Under the pieces are notes generated by a model. It was not told where the DNA came from and searched no databases. It saw nothing but the letters and a program-made list of their open reading frames with translations. Positions 61,531 to 64,000 of a stretch of 64,000 bases of DNA are shown piece by piece (within the stretch, counting starts at the first letter, position 1; the number at the start of each line of letters is the position of its first letter). Made by a program: the position numbers and the translations under genes. Source of the stretch: Thermogemmatispora tikiterensis (GTDB lineage: Bacteria > Chloroflexota > Ktedonobacteria > Ktedonobacterales > Ktedonobacteraceae); assembly GCF_003268475.1 (NCBI RefSeq), contig NZ_MCIF01000002.1, positions 5,827,696-5,891,695 of the forward strand. The letters are read 5' to 3'.

Positions 61531-64000
61531 TCAGGAGTGGGTATAGATGCCGAATTCCCAGAGCGAGTAGCCGTAAGGAGTGCCGCGCGCTGTTCCGTAG
61601 AGGCGCACGTAGCGCCCCGAACCGCTCACGTCGAAATCGTCGACGCCGCCGGTCCCGCTGGTCGTCGAATAAATCGTTGTCCAGGTGCTGCCATCGTTCG
61701 ACACCTGGATCTGATAGGCCGAGCCGTAGGCCGCCTCCCAGACCAGCTGTATATGGCTGATCTGAGTCACCTGGCCCAGATCGACCATGATCCATTGGGG
61801 ATCGCTCCAGTCGCTGGCCCAGCGCGTTGACAGGTTGCCATCGGTGGCATTCGACGGTGGATAGGGGGCGCCGTTGCCGGTTGTCTGGTAGGACGAGGCT
61901 GTAGTGGGCTTGCCAATAGCCACATTGGTCCCGTTCACAGGTGGAGGCACCACCTTGAACGAGCGCGTCTCGATGCCAACGTTGCCCTGGCCATCGTAGG
62001 CGTACAGATAGACCTTCCAGGTGCCCAGCACCTTGGGCGCCGTCACCGTGAAGGTGCTTGTGCCTGTCTGGCTAAAGGTGGCATAGCTCAAGCCAGTGCT
62101 GCCATCGATGTACTTGCTGCAGAACATGATGGTGTAGCGCAGCAGATTGCCGCCGGGATTACTGACGCTGGCGCTCAAAGTGAACTGGCCGCCGGCTGGC
62201 ACCGTGTTTGTGCTCACTGTCAGGTTGGAGATCACCGGTGGGGTGCTGCTTGCGGGTGGCGTCTGCCCTGTATAGAGCTGCTGAACTGTGTAGTACGCCA
62301 GCCGTTTCCAGCCGCCGGTTTTCAGATTGAACCAGACGCCGCCGAAGTCGTTCTCGATGCCATAGTTGAAGAGCGTCGCTCCAAGTGCCACCCCGCTATG
62401 GCTGGTAATACAGTTCCAGGCATTGGCGTAGCCCTGGGCCGACTGCACATCTGTGCTTTCCTGGGGGACGCCGTTGGCATCGTTGGGCACCTCCCATTCA
62501 CCCGGTGGCCCCGACTCGGTCACGATGTAGGGAACCGTATAGCCGCCGTTGATCCAGTCCTGCTTGACGTTGCAGACCGCTCCGTAGGAGTTGACCGCGT
62601 AGAGATCCAGGTGAGGCGCATTGGCCTTGTAGTACTGCCAGGCGCCGGTCCAGGCGTCGGTCGAGGTTACTGGATGGTTCGGGTCGATGGCGTGAATCGC
62701 CTGGGCTACCTGATCGACGAACTGCGCATAGGCGTTGCGCTCCTGCTCCAGTTGTGTACCCGAAAAGGTGTTCTGGAGACTGAGCAGCACCTCGTTGCCC
62801 ACGTCCCACATCAGGACCGCCGGGCTGTTTTTGTAGGTGTTAACCAGGTTCTGGATGGCGCTGAGCTGGCTCGCCTTGTAAGCGCTGTCATTCACATAAT
62901 CCGCGCTCTGTGAGAGCCAGAAGCCGTTAATAACCTTAATGCCATAGGCGGCGGCGGCGTCGAGCAGCGACTGCGTGCTGCTATCGGTTCCCCAGGTGCG
63001 GATCGTGTTGACGCCGAGGGCCTGCAGGTCGGGCATGTAGGCCAGGGCGGCAGCGTTCGGAGGGCCGAAGGTGACGCCCTTGATCAGGTAGGGCGAGCCG
63101 TTGACCAGCAGTTGCCAGTTAGCCTGTGTCCCTGTGACTTTGACGACACTGGCTCCGCTCGGCGTTGGCGGCGTCGTCAGAGCCGGCGGCGCTGTGCCCG
63201 TTTTCTGGTAGACTGCTACCGAGGCGATGCTCAAGGTGCCGCCCGAGGAGGTAGCGCTTGTGGGCGTTGTGCAGCCGCAAACGGTGTTTGGGAAGGAGCC
63301 GCCGATGGCCAGATCGAAGATCAGGAAGAAGCTGTGATCGACGGCTGCCTGCCAGGCGCTCACGCCGACCTGGCTCTCGCGCACGATCCAGATCTGCTGA
63401 TTGTCCAGGTACCAGCGAATTTGCTCATCTGAGAGGCTGCGATCGATGATCACTGAGTAGGTGTGATAGCCGCTCTGGCAGCCTGGGCAGGTGGCCAGGC
63501 CGCTGGTCAAGCCGTTGTACTCATTGCAAGGGCCGCCTGGGGCGCTGCCGCAGTGCAGCGTTGCGATCTCAGCATTGCGCCCGTTGACATCTTCTAAAAT
63601 GTCGATCTGACCGACAGCAGGCCAGTTCTGATAGTTGCCGCGGTACTGGGCACCCATAGCGCTGAAGGCCGGCCAGTAGCCAAGGCCATTGCTCGGCTCA
63701 GGCTGTTTGATGGAGGCCGTGATTTGCAGCATGCCTCCTGCTGGGGCGGCGAAGTCGCTGCGTTTGGTCTCGATGCGCCCCGAGGTCCAGCTCCCATTGT
63801 TGTTAATAGCAGTGATATTGAGGTGGTTATTGCCGTCGAGATAGACGTTGCTGGTCGAGTTACTCATGGTCTCGACCTCGCCAGTTCCCCAATTTGCCGC
63901 TCCGCCTGGGTAGCTGGTGCCGGTATCAATGATCCAGTTATCTGCCGAGGGCGAGCTGCCCGCAGGCCCGCTGAAGTTATCGCTCCAGACCAGCGTCCAG
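61531..64000 (-). CDS. Multidomain glycosidase: GH16, clan-A glycosidase, Ig-like, discoidin (5' end outside)
   Basis: About 823 residues are visible and the frame stays open to the right edge, where the N-terminus and any signal peptide are cut off. The first domain is GH16-like (WTLVWSDNFSGPAGSSP, NVYLDGNNHLNITA, GQIDILEDVNG), the fold of beta-1,3-glucanases. Its nucleophile position is Gln in place of the usual Glu. The second domain, from about residue 270, is a clan GH-A barrel with the acid/base in MWDVGNEVL and the nucleophile in IVTESGPPGEW. It is followed by an Ig-like beta domain and a C-terminal F5/8 (discoidin, CBM32-like) module (VAIGKPTTASSYQTTG, RYVRLYGTARG). It probably acts on fungal or plant beta-glucan outside the cell. 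Confidence 0.88.
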   Translation of the reverse strand, partial: WTLVWSDNFSGPAGSSPSADNWIIDTGTSYPGGAANWGTGEVETMSNSTSNVYLDGNNHLNITAINNNGSWTSGRIETKRSDFAAPAGGMLQITASIKQPEPSNGLGYWPAFSAMGAQYRGNYQNWPAVGQIDILEDVNGRNAEIATLHCGSAPGGPCNEYNGLTSGLATCPGCQSGYHTYSVIIDRSLSDEQIRWYLDNQQIWIVRESQVGVSAWQAAVDHSFFLIFDLAIGGSFPNTVCGCTTPTSATSSGGTLSIASVAVYQKTGTAPPALTTPPTPSGASVVKVTGTQANWQLLVNGSPYLIKGVTFGPPNAAALAYMPDLQALGVNTIRTWGTDSSTQSLLDAAAAYGIKVINGFWLSQSADYVNDSAYKASQLSAIQNLVNTYKNSPAVLMWDVGNEVLLSLQNTFSGTQLEQERNAYAQFVDQVAQAIHAIDPNHPVTSTDAWTGAWQYYKANAPHLDLYAVNSYGAVCNVKQDWINGGYTVPYIVTESGPPGEWEVPNDANGVPQESTDVQSAQGYANAWNCITSHSGVALGATLFNYGIENDFGGVWFNLKTGGWKRLAYYTVQQLYTGQTPPASSTPPVISNLTVSTNTVPAGGQFTLSASVSNPGGNLLRYTIMFCSKYIDGSTGLSYATFSQTGTSTFTVTAPKVLGTWKVYLYAYDGQGNVGIETRSFKVVPPPVNGTNVAIGKPTTASSYQTTGNGAPYPPSNATDGNLSTRWASDWSDPQWIMVDLGQVTQISHIQLVWEAAYGSAYQIQVSNDGSTWTTIYSTTSGTGGVDDFDVSGSGRYVRLYGTARGTPYGYSLWEFGIYTHS

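Overview
The window reads as chromosomal DNA of a GC-rich, probably thermophilic and saprophytic bacterium. I infer the class Ktedonobacteria of Chloroflexota (Thermogemmatispora-like). Grounds are the large secreted glycoside hydrolases, a zinc-ribbon Ser/Thr kinase with a FRDLKPAN loop and a WD40 tail, XRE-NB-ARC regulators, TTG/GTG starts, and Gram-positive-style intrinsic terminators and riboswitches. This is a judgement from protein style and was not tested by a database search.

Left end (1-8.5 kb): a cut methyltransferase gene, then a cluster dominated by three copies of the fluoride (crcB-type) riboswitch, each with its own promoter and terminator hairpin. Copy A leads into two tandem MutS-type ATPases without mismatch-recognition domains. 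Copy C leads into a MoxR / DUF58 / DUF4129 membrane operon. Copy B sits back to back with C on the other strand and points at the 3' end of the MutS operon, with no recognisable gene behind it. This is the most unusual structure in the window.

8.5-17 kb: a minus-strand operon with a sugar-binding lipoprotein, two permeases and a GH78 alpha-L-rhamnosidase, without its own ATPase, divergent from a ROK regulator. 17-25 kb: a plus-strand cluster with an MFS carrier, a DUF1445 protein and hydantoinase/5-oxoprolinase subunits A and B, probably for 5-oxoproline or related lactams, followed by a STAND regulator. 25-28.5 kb: a minus-strand sulfur operon with an ArsR-rhodanese fusion, a rhodanese-persulfide dioxygenase-like fusion and an MFS carrier. 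28.5-30.4 kb: a CRISPR array of 16 repeats with no cas genes in view, and a frameshifted MFS remnant beside its leader.

30.6-36.6 kb: a second methyltransferase, the kinase-WD40 protein, a secreted CE1-type esterase with a CBM2 domain, and an uncharacterised gene broken by one amber codon. 36.8-40.2 kb: TPP riboswitch, terminator and thiOGES. 40.3-43.8 kb: a large secreted GH3 enzyme. 44.7-48.8 kb: glycerol uptake (glpF, glpK) with a long leader holding an intrinsic terminator, divergent from glpP, the glycerol-3-phosphate-responsive antiterminator. 48.8-52.7 kb: two small membrane-anchored paralogues and a glucose/GlcNAc-type PTS (EIIBC and EIIA). 53-56 kb: a secreted beta-helix-like protein and a zinc-ribbon membrane protein. 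56.8-61.3 kb: a complete ABC importer of the Fe3+/polyamine/phosphonate type. 61.5 kb to the right edge: a cut multidomain GH16 / clan-A glycosidase / discoidin protein.

Overall the window describes a plant- and fungal-polymer degrader with much RNA-level control: fluoride and TPP riboswitches, a GlpP-type leader, and several hairpin leaders.
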